A stretch of DNA of 64,000 nt, taken from contig JAEUUL010000024.1 in the NCBI GenBank assembly GCA_016787485.1, positions 62,001 through 126,000 on the forward strand, in the 5' to 3' direction. Every line of letters starts with the position of its first letter. The stretch's first letter is position 1. The stretch comes from Bacteroidota bacterium. Its GTDB lineage: Bacteria; Bacteroidota; Bacteroidia; NS11-12g; UBA955. The translations under genes and the position numbers were made by a program. Below, piece by piece: positions 17,440-26,393 of the stretch. The notes beneath the pieces are model-generated. The model worked only from the letters and a program-made list of their open reading frames with translations. It was not told the origin of the DNA and searched no databases.

Positions 17440-19065
17440 TTATTGCAGGGTTGTACTTGCATTTTCAAGATATACCTGTTGTCCGCCCGGTCCTACTGCA
17501 CGAATGTCTGTAAACATGACAAACTCGCCGGGACGCAGACCACTGAGGATACCTTTGATAGGCTGCAGGCTTGCATTGGGGCTCACAGCTTTCTTAGGAC
17601 CCTGACGACCAATTCCGATAAAGGTATAACCAGTAACCACATACTTTACGCCGTCATAGATAAAGTTATCCAATACGGCCGCTGCGGTAGACTGTGCACT
17701 CAGTTGTGCAAGACCCATGGGCTTGTCAAAAGACAATGCACCGGCACGGAAGGTAGGACGGGGTACATTGCGCACTTTGAACAGTTTTGAGCCCATATTC
17801 ACCACGCGCTTGTCGGGCAATGTAGCTGTTACATTCACAGTACATTCGTTGCCGTTACGCACAGGGATTTTCACGAAATATTTACCTTGTCCGGGGCCCG
17901 GTACCAATTGCGCACCGCCACCTGAAACTGAAACATGCACCTGAGACTGAGCCACACCGGGCACAGCCACAGTTATGGGGTTGTCCAGACCTACATAGAA
18001 TACATTCAACTGATCGGCAGAGATGGAGGCGAAAGAAGCCATACCAAGGAATTTACCTTCGGCGGTCTTCACGTCTACCCCACCACCCGGCTTGGGTACA
18101 CTGATAGATACCTTATAGCTGTTTTCTCCTACGGTCTGAGGGGTAACTTTGTATTTACCCACACCATCTTTTACCTCAATGGGACTGCCATTCACAGTCA
18201 TGGTCATATTGGCTTTGGAGTTGTAAGCAGCCATGATGATATCCGCTTCGTAAGTCTGACCGGTAAATACAGCACTGGTAGGTGCTGATATTACAGCCTG
18301 AATCTGGTCGAATTTGAAATCAAGTGCACCTACAGTTTCAGCGGTTGTCTGCAACAACTCTGTTTCCAGGTTGCGGCAATCATTCTCCACTTTGCTGAGG
18401 ATTGCCATTACACCAGCCAGAGGTGAGTGCTCCAGGTACATGGAAACCCATGTTTCAGGCGTACCGTCAGAGTTTTTACCGTCTTTGGCAAACAATGAAG
18501 TGTTTTTAATGATGGCAGCTTTTTTACCCGCCAGTAATTCCTTCATTTCTGGTGTGTTGGCAATGCGCGGATCATCCAGGAACTTGATCAGCTTCTCGCG
18601 GGTATCGTTCACCAGTTTCTGGAACTCTTTACCGCGGTTACCGCCATTTTCTTTGATGAAATAACGTGCATGCTCTTCCATACCGTCACCGGATTTCAGC
18701 TCAGGCTTGCCGCCTTCAACCAGAATGGCTTCCTTCTCTGTTTTACGGCCACCTGTGCGGTCTTCCAGTTCTTTCTTAATCTTATCAATGGCATCGTACA
18801 GGGTTTTTGCTGTTTTCGATATATCATCGGCTACAGCTTTGGCGCGGCTTGCAGCTTCATTCTTCTCAGCTACCTGACGGTCCAGAAACTCCATAACGGC
18901 CTTATTCTTCTTGGTAATGTTTATAGAGGATTTATCCAGGGAATTTTCCATCAGGTTAAACGCCTTGATGATTTCCTTGGATACGTTCAATGCCAGAAGT
19001 GCAATCAACACGAGATACATCATGTTGATCATTTTCTGACGTGGTGATAATTTGCCACTTGCCAT
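17440..19065 (-). CDS. gldM: T9SS motor/ring protein GldM/PorM
   Basis: Spans the inner membrane and periplasm and, with GldL, transduces proton-motive force to the secretion ring. 541 aa. N-terminus ASGKLSPRQKMINMMYLVLIALLALN contains the single transmembrane helix (about 12-30). A coiled-coil periplasmic part follows (about 40-200), then the beta-rich D2-D4 domains, ending with a conserved GLRPGEFVMFTDIRAVGPGG segment. Lies 47 nt after gldL and 40 nt before gldN. Confidence 0.96.
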   Translation of the reverse strand: MASGKLSPRQKMINMMYLVLIALLALNVSKEIIKAFNLMENSLDKSSINITKKNKAVMEFLDRQVAEKNEAASRAKAVADDISKTAKTLYDAIDKIKKELEDRTGGRKTEKEAILVEGGKPELKSGDGMEEHARYFIKENGGNRGKEFQKLVNDTREKLIKFLDDPRIANTPEMKELLAGKKAAIIKNTSLFAKDGKNSDGTPETWVSMYLEHSPLAGVMAILSKVENDCRNLETELLQTTAETVGALDFKFDQIQAVISAPTSAVFTGQTYEADIIMAAYNSKANMTMTVNGSPIEVKDGVGKYKVTPQTVGENSYKVSISVPKPGGGVDVKTAEGKFLGMASFASISADQLNVFYVGLDNPITVAVPGVAQSQVHVSVSGGGAQLVPGPGQGKYFVKIPVRNGNECTVNVTATLPDKRVVNMGSKLFKVRNVPRPTFRAGALSFDKPMGLAQLSAQSTAAAVLDNFIYDGVKYVVTGYTFIGIGRQGPKKAVSPNASLQPIKGILSGLRPGEFVMFTDIRAVGPGGQQVYLENASTTLQ

Positions 19066-19112
19066 TTGTTGTGCTCCTTAATTAATATGAATTACAGGGA
19101 ATCAACAATGGC

Positions 19113-19778
19113 TTAGCCTTTGCTTCCACCCATGGCAGAAAGCATATTTCCGTAAATGGTATTCAAATTACCCAGATTGCGGTTCAGTTTGCCCAGTTCA
19201 TCGCGGAAGTCGCTGGTAGCAGCTTCAGATGCATTCAGGTTGGTAAGAACACTGTTCAAACCACCGGTGAAAGAACTCAGGCTATCAGATACCATTGCAG
19301 TGCTCTTGGAAATTTCTTCCATGTTTTTGGCTGCACGGTTAGCACTGCTTGCGTATTCTGTAGTTGCAACTGCTGCACCAGACAAGTCTGCCATATCCTT
19401 TACATTGGTGCTCAGTGAACTCAAACCAGTTCCAAGAGATTGAATCAATTCAGGACCGATTTTGGCTTCAGACAACATGTTGTCCAACTGCTGGGTAATG
19501 CTACCCTTATTGGCCTGTTTTTCGCTGCGGGTAGTGGGTTCGCCGCCAGCCAGTTCAGGATAAACCAGACTCCAATCCGGATCCTGGTGAACAGGTTCAA
19601 AGGCAGAAATCATAAAAATACCGGCTTCGGTCAGCAGACCTACCATCAGCATTAAATCGGCACCCGGAAGGTGAAGAATTTTGAAAAGCGCACCTACGAT
19701 TACAACTGCGGCGCCCATACCATAAATAAAATTCATGGTTTGCTTCCATCTTTTTGATTCAAAGAAACTTTTACTCAT
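19113..19778 (-). CDS. gldL: T9SS motor protein GldL/PorL
   Basis: Inner-membrane motor subunit. 221 aa. Two membrane helices: FIYGMGAAVVIVGALFKIL (about 18-36) and a second around 42-60, with the conserved Glu in LLTEAGIFM that is implicated in proton flow in the family. The C-terminal 160 residues are a cytoplasmic helical tail (SSLSTNVKDM, NRNLGNLNTIYGNML). It follows gldK by 85 nt. Confidence 0.95.
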   Translation of the reverse strand: MSKSFFESKRWKQTMNFIYGMGAAVVIVGALFKILHLPGADLMLMVGLLTEAGIFMISAFEPVHQDPDWSLVYPELAGGEPTTRSEKQANKGSITQQLDNMLSEAKIGPELIQSLGTGLSSLSTNVKDMADLSGAAVATTEYASSANRAAKNMEEISKSTAMVSDSLSSFTGGLNSVLTNLNASEAATSDFRDELGKLNRNLGNLNTIYGNMLSAMGGSKG

Positions 19779-19863
19779 TTTGATATTTGGTTTTTAGGTT
19801 TTGTATTTGATAAGTGATTGAAATTCTACAATTTAAATGTACATATAAGCCCCCCGGCCAGGA

Positions 19864-21219
19864 TTACTTGCGATCCTTATTGGAACGACCTATGTAGGTT
19901 TGCACACAACGGAAGCCAACATACGATTTGCTGGTATCCTGATATTCGTAAGTACGCGCACCGTTTTCGATGAAATAGGCTACGTCTTTCCAGGAGCCAC
20001 CGCGAATTACCTTGCGCTTCTTGCTGATGTCCACGTTGGCACCTGCTCCGCGTTCCGGAACTCTCTTGTAGTGTTGTCCGTTCAAATCGTGTACGATACT
20101 GTTGTTGGCTACTTCCCAGTGGGTACTTGTCCATTCGGCTACGTTTCCGGCCATGTTATACAGACCATAGTCGTTGGGGAAATAGCTGTCGGCACGCACG
20201 GGATATACACCACCGTCTGCGCCATAGTTGCCTCGCAGGGGCTTAAAGTTGGCCAGCATACAACCCTTGCTGTTGCGGGTATATGGACCACCCCAGGGAT
20301 ATTTGTTGCCTATGCGGCCACCACGTGCTGCATATTCCCATTCGTATTCGCTGGGCAGGCGGAAGTCTTCCGTATTGGGCAGGTATCCGTTCATTTCCCA
20401 GTAGCTGGATTTGCGGATGGTTCTCCATGCACAGAAAGCAGTAGCCTGATGCCAGTTTACACCCACAACCGGATAATCATCGTATTTGGGGTGCCAGAAA
20501 TATACGCGGGCCATGGGCTCGTTGTATGAATAGGTGAAGTCACGCACCCAGCAAAGGGTATCAGGATAAATGAGGGTTTCCTCATCCTTGATAAACTTGC
20601 TGCGATCCATGGGCGCATACTTGTCGCGGTCCAGATTGGCGGCGCTTACGTAGTCGAACCACTGATACTTGTACATGAGTTTGCGGGTGTCAATCTGGTG
20701 TTTGCCACGGAAACGTTCGTTGCCCTGGTAGTACATATCGGCCAGATCTTCTTTGTGTTTTTCCCAGTCCATGTCCTTATCGTAATTAATAAGGCGTGTA
20801 CCCTCCTCGTCTTCAGGGTGGAAATACTGGTCATCGTCCAGCTTGTAGCGGGCGATGGAGTCAATCACATAAGCCACAAACTGACGGTACTCGTTGTTTG
20901 TGATTTCGGTTTCATCCATCCAGAATGCCACAACTGTCATTTGTTTATTTGGCTCTATGTAGGACTGGAACACGTCCTGAGCAGCCTGACCAGTGTGGAA
21001 GGTACCGGAAGGAATGTACACAGTACCCGGAGGTTGCGGGTGAAACCAGGGGCGACGGCCCTGTACACCGGTAAGGTCCCCGGTATCTGCCGGACTGCAG
21101 GCCAAAACGGCTACAGCAGCAATGATACCGGCAACGCGTACATGCCGGTTGCCCAACGTGTTCCGCACAGCTTTCACAAAACTGTTTTCAGAGATAACCC
21201 TCATCAACTTTCTTTTCAT
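19864..21219 (-). CDS. gldK: T9SS outer-membrane lipoprotein GldK/PorK
   Basis: Lipoprotein with an FGE/SUMF1-type domain that forms the outer-membrane-associated ring with GldN. 451 aa from ATG 21219 (alternatives 21222 and 21204). The lipobox VLAC sits at residues 38-41 after the hydrophobic AGIIAAVAVLAC. The FGE-like domain shows TVYIPSGTFHTG, DETEITNNEYRQFV, WHQATAFCAW, LPSEYEWEYAARGG and the closing IRGGSWKDV and VGFRCV. An in-frame ATG at 21279 lies upstream of the predicted promoter box and is rejected. The catalytic Cys pair of true formylglycine enzymes is not evident, as expected for a structural GldK. Confidence 0.95.
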   Translation of the reverse strand: MKRKLMRVISENSFVKAVRNTLGNRHVRVAGIIAAVAVLACSPADTGDLTGVQGRRPWFHPQPPGTVYIPSGTFHTGQAAQDVFQSYIEPNKQMTVVAFWMDETEITNNEYRQFVAYVIDSIARYKLDDDQYFHPEDEEGTRLINYDKDMDWEKHKEDLADMYYQGNERFRGKHQIDTRKLMYKYQWFDYVSAANLDRDKYAPMDRSKFIKDEETLIYPDTLCWVRDFTYSYNEPMARVYFWHPKYDDYPVVGVNWHQATAFCAWRTIRKSSYWEMNGYLPNTEDFRLPSEYEWEYAARGGRIGNKYPWGGPYTRNSKGCMLANFKPLRGNYGADGGVYPVRADSYFPNDYGLYNMAGNVAEWTSTHWEVANNSIVHDLNGQHYKRVPERGAGANVDISKKRKVIRGGSWKDVAYFIENGARTYEYQDTSKSYVGFRCVQTYIGRSNKDRK

Positions 21220-21259
21220 CATTTGGCAGATTCGAATAAGTATATTTACTGTGAAGTTG

Positions 21260-21292
21260 CAAAAATAATCCATTCGCACGAATGCGCAAGGA
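21260..21292 (-). promoter_or_regulatory. gldK promoter with palindromic spacer
   Basis: On the minus strand TATTTTTG (21260-21267) matches TAnnTTTG, and a TTG lies 19 nt upstream at 21287-21289. Within that spacer is the inverted repeat CATTCG-CA-CGAATG (21271-21284). The predicted leader to the gldK ATG is about 35 nt. The position of the repeat between the two promoter boxes would let a bound regulator control transcription. Confidence 0.6.
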
Positions 21293-21353
21293 TTTTTTCA
21301 ACCTCATTATGTATAACGTGACCTGAATGTAATTATTGTGTAAATCTTTTGAA

Positions 21354-22475
21354 TTAATCCAAATCGGGGTTCCTGAGCATGTACCGGGGATGGCGATACA
21401 CCTTCTCAGGCCTTACAGGAAGAGCAATCTTAAAGCAATAGTTCACCTGCAACTCATGGCTACCATTGCTGTTGCGGCGCAGAGACTGCAGGGTGATATC
21501 ATAGGAATACCCCACACGCAACAGTTGCTGGGCATCGGGTCCGGGGCTGTTGCCCTTGATGGGAGGATAGTAACCGAGCATGATTGAAGCAGCATCGATA
21601 CCTACTCCATAGTTGCGCAGTGCAAGACCACCGGCAAACATTTCGTTCCAGGTTACCATACCCTGCAAATCGAGCTGGGGTTTTACCGGGCCGCCTCCCA
21701 TTACTGTTTTTACGAGCAGGGCCGGGTCCAGAGAAAGGGCGGGATTGCCCAGAAAGTTATTGATGCGGAGACCGGACATCAGGTAAAAGTGGCGTGCCGT
21801 GGTAATGCTTACGGTTCCTGCCGGGGCCTGATATTGGTATTCTTTTGGCATCATGTGCGATACAGACAGGCCGGCGTAAAAATCCTTGAAATTCGGGTTG
21901 TTGTAAAACACACCTGCACCCAACGCCGTTTTGGTGGCACCAGACTTGGTGGTGGGAATACGCGGGTCGTTCGGGTCATGTGCACGCATTTTGGTTCCGT
22001 CCAACTGCTTGGTGAGACTGGTAAAGTCAACCCCCACCCTGATAGAACTTCCATTGGCCATATTGTAGGCACCTGCCACACCGCCACGCATATAGGTATT
22101 CACTTCATATGCCACTACATCGCTGATGAAACCCAGGTAAACACCTCCGTAGTTGATGCTTTCCTTGGCAGCATTCTTTATATTGATTGGAGCAGAAAAT
22201 CCGAAACCCGTGGTTTTGGGAGCAATCTGGTTCAGCAGATTGTCGGAAATCGGCAGGCCACTCTGTGTTTTATATGAAGCGGTCTGCTCCTGAAAACCAC
22301 GCCACTGCTGGTGGGTGACCGCATTGATACAAAAGCGGCCGGAGGCACCTGCGTAAGCAGGATTCAGGAATACCTTGTTGTAGGCAAAGTGGGTGTAATA
22401 CGGGTCCTGCTGGGCTTTTACAAGCGCCGGGATACAAACAACAGCCCCCAGTACAATTGGTATAAGTTTCTTCAT
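21354..22475 (-). CDS. porP: PorP/SprF family T9SS outer-membrane protein
   Basis: Beta-barrel protein of the T9SS/gliding system that typically precedes gldKLMN. 373 aa from ATG 22475, giving the signal peptide KKLIPIVLGAVVCIPALVKAQ. The family N-terminus QDPYYTHFAYNKVFLNPAYAG is clear (QDPxYTxYMfNxxxxNPAYAG pattern), and repeated amphipathic strands follow. The upstream in-frame extension to 22793 is not coding: it covers the promoter and lacks any protein-like composition. It ends 135 nt upstream of the gldK start, with a separate gldK promoter in between. Confidence 0.94.
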   Translation of the reverse strand: MKKLIPIVLGAVVCIPALVKAQQDPYYTHFAYNKVFLNPAYAGASGRFCINAVTHQQWRGFQEQTASYKTQSGLPISDNLLNQIAPKTTGFGFSAPINIKNAAKESINYGGVYLGFISDVVAYEVNTYMRGGVAGAYNMANGSSIRVGVDFTSLTKQLDGTKMRAHDPNDPRIPTTKSGATKTALGAGVFYNNPNFKDFYAGLSVSHMMPKEYQYQAPAGTVSITTARHFYLMSGLRINNFLGNPALSLDPALLVKTVMGGGPVKPQLDLQGMVTWNEMFAGGLALRNYGVGIDAASIMLGYYPPIKGNSPGPDAQQLLRVGYSYDITLQSLRRNSNGSHELQVNYCFKIALPVRPEKVYRHPRYMLRNPDLD

Positions 22476-22498
22476 ATAGTCTTTGCAGGGAAACCCCG

Positions 22499-22538
22499 CG
22501 AATGCACAAATTTGGGCATTCGGGTGAAAAGTCGCAAA
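22499..22538 (-). promoter_or_regulatory. porP promoter overlapped by a 24-bp near-perfect palindrome
   Basis: On the minus strand CAAATTTG (22507-22514) matches TAnnTTTG with one mismatch, and a TTG lies 19 nt upstream (22534-22536). The box is itself palindromic and sits at the centre of arms CGAATGC (22499-22505) and GCATTCG (22516-22522). Eleven of the twelve base pairs of the whole 24-bp element match. Its position over the -7 box is that of an operator. Confidence 0.6.
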
Positions 22539-22805
22539 TTTTTTTTCGGTGTTGTGGATTTCAGGGCTTGATTTTTCAGCACAATTTGCGGGTTCGGTAC
22601 CAACCCATCGGGCGGTTTTAAAAACTTTGCTGTCCATATGGATTATAGAGTTTTGGGATTTGTGAAGTAAAACGCAGCGCCCGAAAAATGTTACATAAAA
22701 GGCAGAGAAATCCATGATGTGTGCCCGGGGGGTGGAAAACTGGGGGAAAAACCAGGCCGAATGTCCAAAAAAAATAACATAGAATTGTAACAAATTTTAT
22801 ACACC
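22523..22805. other. Intergenic region between divergent porP and response regulator genes
   Basis: The whole gap is 330 nt (22476-22805). Besides the porP promoter it holds several A8/T8 runs, a G-rich patch near 22718-22746 and a further CGAATG half-site at 22759-22764. I find no exact TAnnTTTG box for the response regulator gene; AAACTTTG near 22622 and GAGTTTTG near 22647 are one-mismatch candidates. No sigma54-type GG-N10-GC site was seen. Confidence 0.5.
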
Positions 22806-24161
22806 ATGCCCGAAATACTGGTAATAGACGATGAATCCGCCATCAGGGAAACCCTGAAAGAGATACTTGAATACGAAAAATACACCGTAACCACCGCCGA
22901 GGATGGAACCAAAGGACTGGCCCTGTTGCAAAAAGGTGAGTACGATGCAGTGCTTTGTGATGTAAAGATGCCAGGCATTGACGGTATGGAGTTGCTCGAC
23001 CGCGCCCAGGCTTTGGTGCCCGACGTTCCGTTCATCATGATCAGCGGACATGGGAACGTGGAAATGGCCATAGAAGCCACCAAAAAGGGTGCCTATGATT
23101 TTATCACCAAGCCACCGGATCTGAACCGGTTGCTGATAACCATACGCAATGCGGTAGACCGCAACAACCTGGTTACCGAAACCAAGGTATTGAAGCGCAA
23201 GGTGGCCAAGACCTTCGACATTATCGGTGAAACCCCGGCCATACAGAAAATTAAGGAAACCATAGAGAAGGTTGCGCCCACCGAAGCACGTGTACTGATA
23301 ACCGGGGAAAATGGAACCGGTAAGGAACTGGTGTGCCGCTGGATTCACGAAAAAAGCACCAGGGCAGCCATGCCACTGGTAGAAGTGAACTGCGCGAGCA
23401 TACCTACCGAATTGATTGAAAGTGAACTGTTCGGACATGAGAAAGGCAGTTTTACCAGTGCCATCAAACAGCGGATAGGTAAATTTGAGCAGGCCCATGG
23501 CGGCACATTGTTTCTGGACGAAATCGGCGACATGAGCATGGCGGCACAAGCCAAAGTATTGCGGGCCATTCAGGAAGGTAAAATAGCCCGTGTAGGCGGA
23601 GACAAGGAAATTAAAGTGGATGTGCGCATCGTGGCGGCCACCAACAAAAACCTGCAGGAGGAAATTGAACGCGGCAATTTCCGCATGGATCTGTACCACA
23701 GGCTTTCGGTCATTCTCATCCATGTGCCCACACTGAATGAACGCACCGAAGACATTGCGCTGATTGCAGATAATTTTCTGGATGAGATTTGTGCGGAAAA
23801 TGGCATACCCCGCAAATCCTTTACCCCGGACGGTTACGCCGCAATGAAAGAAGTAAACTGGACCGGAAATATCCGTGAGTTGCGCAACGTGGTGGAACGC
23901 CTCGTAATCCTTTGCGGCGAGCAGATAACCGGGGAAGATGTGTACATGTACAGCAATCCTGCACAGCGCGGCAGCGACCCGTTTGGTGTGGTTGATAACT
24001 ACGCCACCTTGCAGGATTTCCGTGACTGGGCAGAAAAAATCTTTATCGAACGCAAGCTGATACAGAACAACTGGAATGTGGCAAAAACAGCGCAGGAGAT
24101 AGATATCCAGCGCAGTCACCTTTACAATAAGATAGAAAAATACAATCTGAAACGACGCTGA
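22806..24161 (+). CDS. NtrC-type response regulator with atypical GAFTGA loop
   Basis: 451 aa. Receiver domain 1-120 with acidic residues D9/D10, phospho-acceptor D52 (LCDVKMPGIDG) and K102. AAA+ domain about 140-370: Walker A GENGTGKE (167-174), Walker B TLFLDEIGDM, arginine-finger region FRMDLYHRLSV. C-terminal Fis-type helix-turn-helix (about 405-450, WNVAKTAQEIDIQRSHLYNKIEKY). The sigma54-contacting GAFTGA loop reads GSFTSA (214-219), so sigma54 activation may be altered or lost. No histidine kinase is adjacent. It is divergent from porP, making a regulatory link to the T9SS possible but unproven. Confidence 0.92.
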   Translation: MPEILVIDDESAIRETLKEILEYEKYTVTTAEDGTKGLALLQKGEYDAVLCDVKMPGIDGMELLDRAQALVPDVPFIMISGHGNVEMAIEATKKGAYDFITKPPDLNRLLITIRNAVDRNNLVTETKVLKRKVAKTFDIIGETPAIQKIKETIEKVAPTEARVLITGENGTGKELVCRWIHEKSTRAAMPLVEVNCASIPTELIESELFGHEKGSFTSAIKQRIGKFEQAHGGTLFLDEIGDMSMAAQAKVLRAIQEGKIARVGGDKEIKVDVRIVAATNKNLQEEIERGNFRMDLYHRLSVILIHVPTLNERTEDIALIADNFLDEICAENGIPRKSFTPDGYAAMKEVNWTGNIRELRNVVERLVILCGEQITGEDVYMYSNPAQRGSDPFGVVDNYATLQDFRDWAEKIFIERKLIQNNWNVAKTAQEIDIQRSHLYNKIEKYNLKRR

Positions 24162-24162
24162 T

Positions 24163-25107
24163 ATGGCCCGTTTGGGTGATAGTGTGGCGGAAGCAGCCCA
24201 ATGCCTGCTAAAGGGGGAATTGGCCGGCATACCCACAGAAACCGTGTATGGACTTGCAGCGAATGCACTGCAGCCGGAAGAAGTACTTAAAATTTACAAG
24301 GCAAAGAACCGGCCGGCATTTGATCCGCTGATTGTGCACCTGTCCTCGGCCAGCGAGATGGAAAAGTATGCGGTGGAAATACCCGATATGGCATGGAAAC
24401 TGGCTCGCGAATTCTGGCCGGGCCCCCTCACCCTGGTGCTGAAAAAGAGCCCTCTGATTCCAGACATAACCACCAGCGGCAGCAACACGGTTGCGCTGCG
24501 GGTTCCCTCCCACCCACTTACGCTGGCACTGTTGCAACAATTGCCTTTTCCGCTTGCAGCGCCCAGTGCAAATCCTTTTGGGTATGTGAGCCCCACCACA
24601 GCGGCACATGTGCAGGCCCAACTGGGTCATGCAATTTGTTATATTCTGAATGGCGGACCCTGCACCGTTGGCCTGGAAAGCACCATACTGGATCTGAGTG
24701 GTGCAGAACCGGTTTTGCTCCGGTTAGGGGGACTGCCCAGAGAAATTCTGGAAACGGTAACTGGAAAACTGACCGAACGACTTACACAAAACAGCAATCC
24801 CTCAGCTCCCGGCCAACTGGATTCCCACTATGCACCCGGTTGTAAAATCAACTTGTACCCATTTGGTAGTGAACCTCCACTTAAACTGCACCAGCTGCGT
24901 ATGTTTTCAGTATGGCCTAAAGCTGCCATGCCTCAATGGATTCTGGCTCCTGATGGAAGAACTGAAACAGCAGCCTCTGCCCTGTTCGCAGCACTTCGCC
25001 GGCTGGATGAGGAGAGCATTCAGGAAGCTGAAATAGAAATGGCAGAGGAAACCGGTCTGGGAAGGGCCATCAATGACCGGCTGCGCAGGGCGGCTGCAAA
25101 ACGCTGA
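24163..25107 (+). CDS. L-threonylcarbamoyladenylate synthase, Sua5 type
   Basis: First enzyme of tRNA t6A37 synthesis: makes threonylcarbamoyl-AMP from Thr, bicarbonate and ATP. 314 aa. The TsaC/YrdC domain covers 1-195 (GIPTETVYGLAANAL, the KAKNRPAFDPLIVHL motif, SANPFGYVSPTTA, and GLESTILDL). The extra C-terminal Sua5 domain (about 215-314) has the linker SPSAPGQ-like NPSAPGQLDSHYAPG. It starts one base after the response regulator stop, so both are probably on one mRNA. Confidence 0.94.
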   Translation: MARLGDSVAEAAQCLLKGELAGIPTETVYGLAANALQPEEVLKIYKAKNRPAFDPLIVHLSSASEMEKYAVEIPDMAWKLAREFWPGPLTLVLKKSPLIPDITTSGSNTVALRVPSHPLTLALLQQLPFPLAAPSANPFGYVSPTTAAHVQAQLGHAICYILNGGPCTVGLESTILDLSGAEPVLLRLGGLPREILETVTGKLTERLTQNSNPSAPGQLDSHYAPGCKINLYPFGSEPPLKLHQLRMFSVWPKAAMPQWILAPDGRTETAASALFAALRRLDEESIQEAEIEMAEETGLGRAINDRLRRAAAKR

Positions 25108-25115
25108 ACAATATT

Positions 25116-26384
25116 CTACTTATAACCATTTCCGGCCCAGGTTAAAAATTTCAAAGCCTTTTCGTGGTTGTTGGCTATGAAATGGGTGAATTGCCCATGG
25201 GTGTCCTGGTGCATGTTAAAAACAAGCACATAGCAGTCCAAAAAACCTTCCTCCTGTGCACGTCGCGCCAACGCGAATTCTGTTTTTGGTGCCTTAGCCA
25301 ACATTTGTTTCCAGCAATGCAAATCCAGGTATTTGTCCGCATGTTCAGCAAGCAAACCGGCTGAGTCTGACTGCGACTTCATATTCTCGCGTGCTTCGGT
25401 GTAAAATTTCCAGTGCGGATTCTTTTTCAGCGTATTATCTATGTCTTTGAAATCTTCAGAATTGTCATCAATGGGTTGTGCAAAACGGGCAACTCTCGGG
25501 TCAGGGGCAGCTTTTCCCAAATTGTGCACAATAATTCTCCATTTATAAATCATTCCGATATCAGGATAAATGAGTAAAGCATCGTTACACACTTCGAACG
25601 CAGCTTCCCAGCTTTTCTGATTGATAAGGGCGTCAACCAGGTATTTTCTCGCTTCGAGCAGATAAGGACGCATGGCAATGGCGCGTTTATACCCTTTTTC
25701 GGCAAACTCATACTCTTTCTGCCTGTAGTATGCATCCCCCATGTAGGCCGCGGCCTGGTAGTGATTGCTGTCTTTTTCAAGGGTCTTTGAATAATACATT
25801 GCGGCTTTTCCGTAATCCCCATCGCTAAAATACTTTTCTGCTTCTGCGAAGTAGCTTTTTGCCATTACGTTGGTTACGGTATGTGTGTCTTTCTGATTGG
25901 AGAAGAGGGTTCTGATGAGCACTGAGCTCCACTCAGCGGTTGCGCAGTAAGCGGTTGCCCTGCGCAAAACAGCAAGTAATTTTTCTTCGTAAATTCTACC
26001 CAGATAATTTCCGGTAAACAATTTACTCAAACTCTGACTCAAAGAATCAGCCTTCTTCTTTGCAGTCTCTGATGTATCCCCGCCAGACACTTTGGTTTCT
26101 ATCTTGATATTTCCAAAATTGACTTTTTTCATGTTTTCCCATTCCTGGTAGGCCATTCGGGACCTCATATCCCAGGCCTCACCGCTGTTTGGATATTTTG
26201 CCAGCAATTTATTCAGTTTTTTCTCTGCCTCTTGTTTTTTGCCTTTCTGGTAGGTTTCGGCAATTTTTTTCAGTAAAGGTTTTGCTTTTTCATCCTGTTC
26301 CCAGGATTGAGCCTGCAGAAATACAGGCGCAAAAAGAAACAACAAAGCGTAGAGCCCTTTCATTAAAATTTTCGGTGTTTTCAT
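25116..26384 (-). CDS. Exported TPR-repeat protein
   Basis: 422 aa. Signal peptide about 1-25 (MKGLYALLFLFAPVFLQAQ). Tetratricopeptide-type helices recur, for example around KKLNKLLAKYPNSGEAWDMR and then AKSYFAEAEKYFSDGDYGKAAMYYSKTLEKDSNHYQAAAYMGDAYY. TPR proteins scaffold complexes in the periplasm; no partner is evident. The gene lies 9 nt after the alpha/beta hydrolase and is likely cotranscribed. Confidence 0.82.
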   Translation of the reverse strand: MKTPKILMKGLYALLFLFAPVFLQAQSWEQDEKAKPLLKKIAETYQKGKKQEAEKKLNKLLAKYPNSGEAWDMRSRMAYQEWENMKKVNFGNIKIETKVSGGDTSETAKKKADSLSQSLSKLFTGNYLGRIYEEKLLAVLRRATAYCATAEWSSVLIRTLFSNQKDTHTVTNVMAKSYFAEAEKYFSDGDYGKAAMYYSKTLEKDSNHYQAAAYMGDAYYRQKEYEFAEKGYKRAIAMRPYLLEARKYLVDALINQKSWEAAFEVCNDALLIYPDIGMIYKWRIIVHNLGKAAPDPRVARFAQPIDDNSEDFKDIDNTLKKNPHWKFYTEARENMKSQSDSAGLLAEHADKYLDLHCWKQMLAKAPKTEFALARRAQEEGFLDCYVLVFNMHQDTHGQFTHFIANNHEKALKFLTWAGNGYK

Positions 26385-26393
26385 GGTACTGTT

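Noticed and set aside
19900-20529. Long open frame antisense to gldK
   Set aside because: gldK motifs are continuous on the minus strand; the opposite frame has no recognisable protein features.
22476-22805. Possible sigma54 promoter for the response regulator gene or porP
   Set aside because: No GG-N10-GC arrangement was found by eye in the gap.
22797-24236. 479-codon open frame antisense to the response regulator gene
   Set aside because: It mirrors the codon pattern of a clear AAA+ protein on the other strand; its translation is rich in His, Phe, Gly and Gln without any motif.
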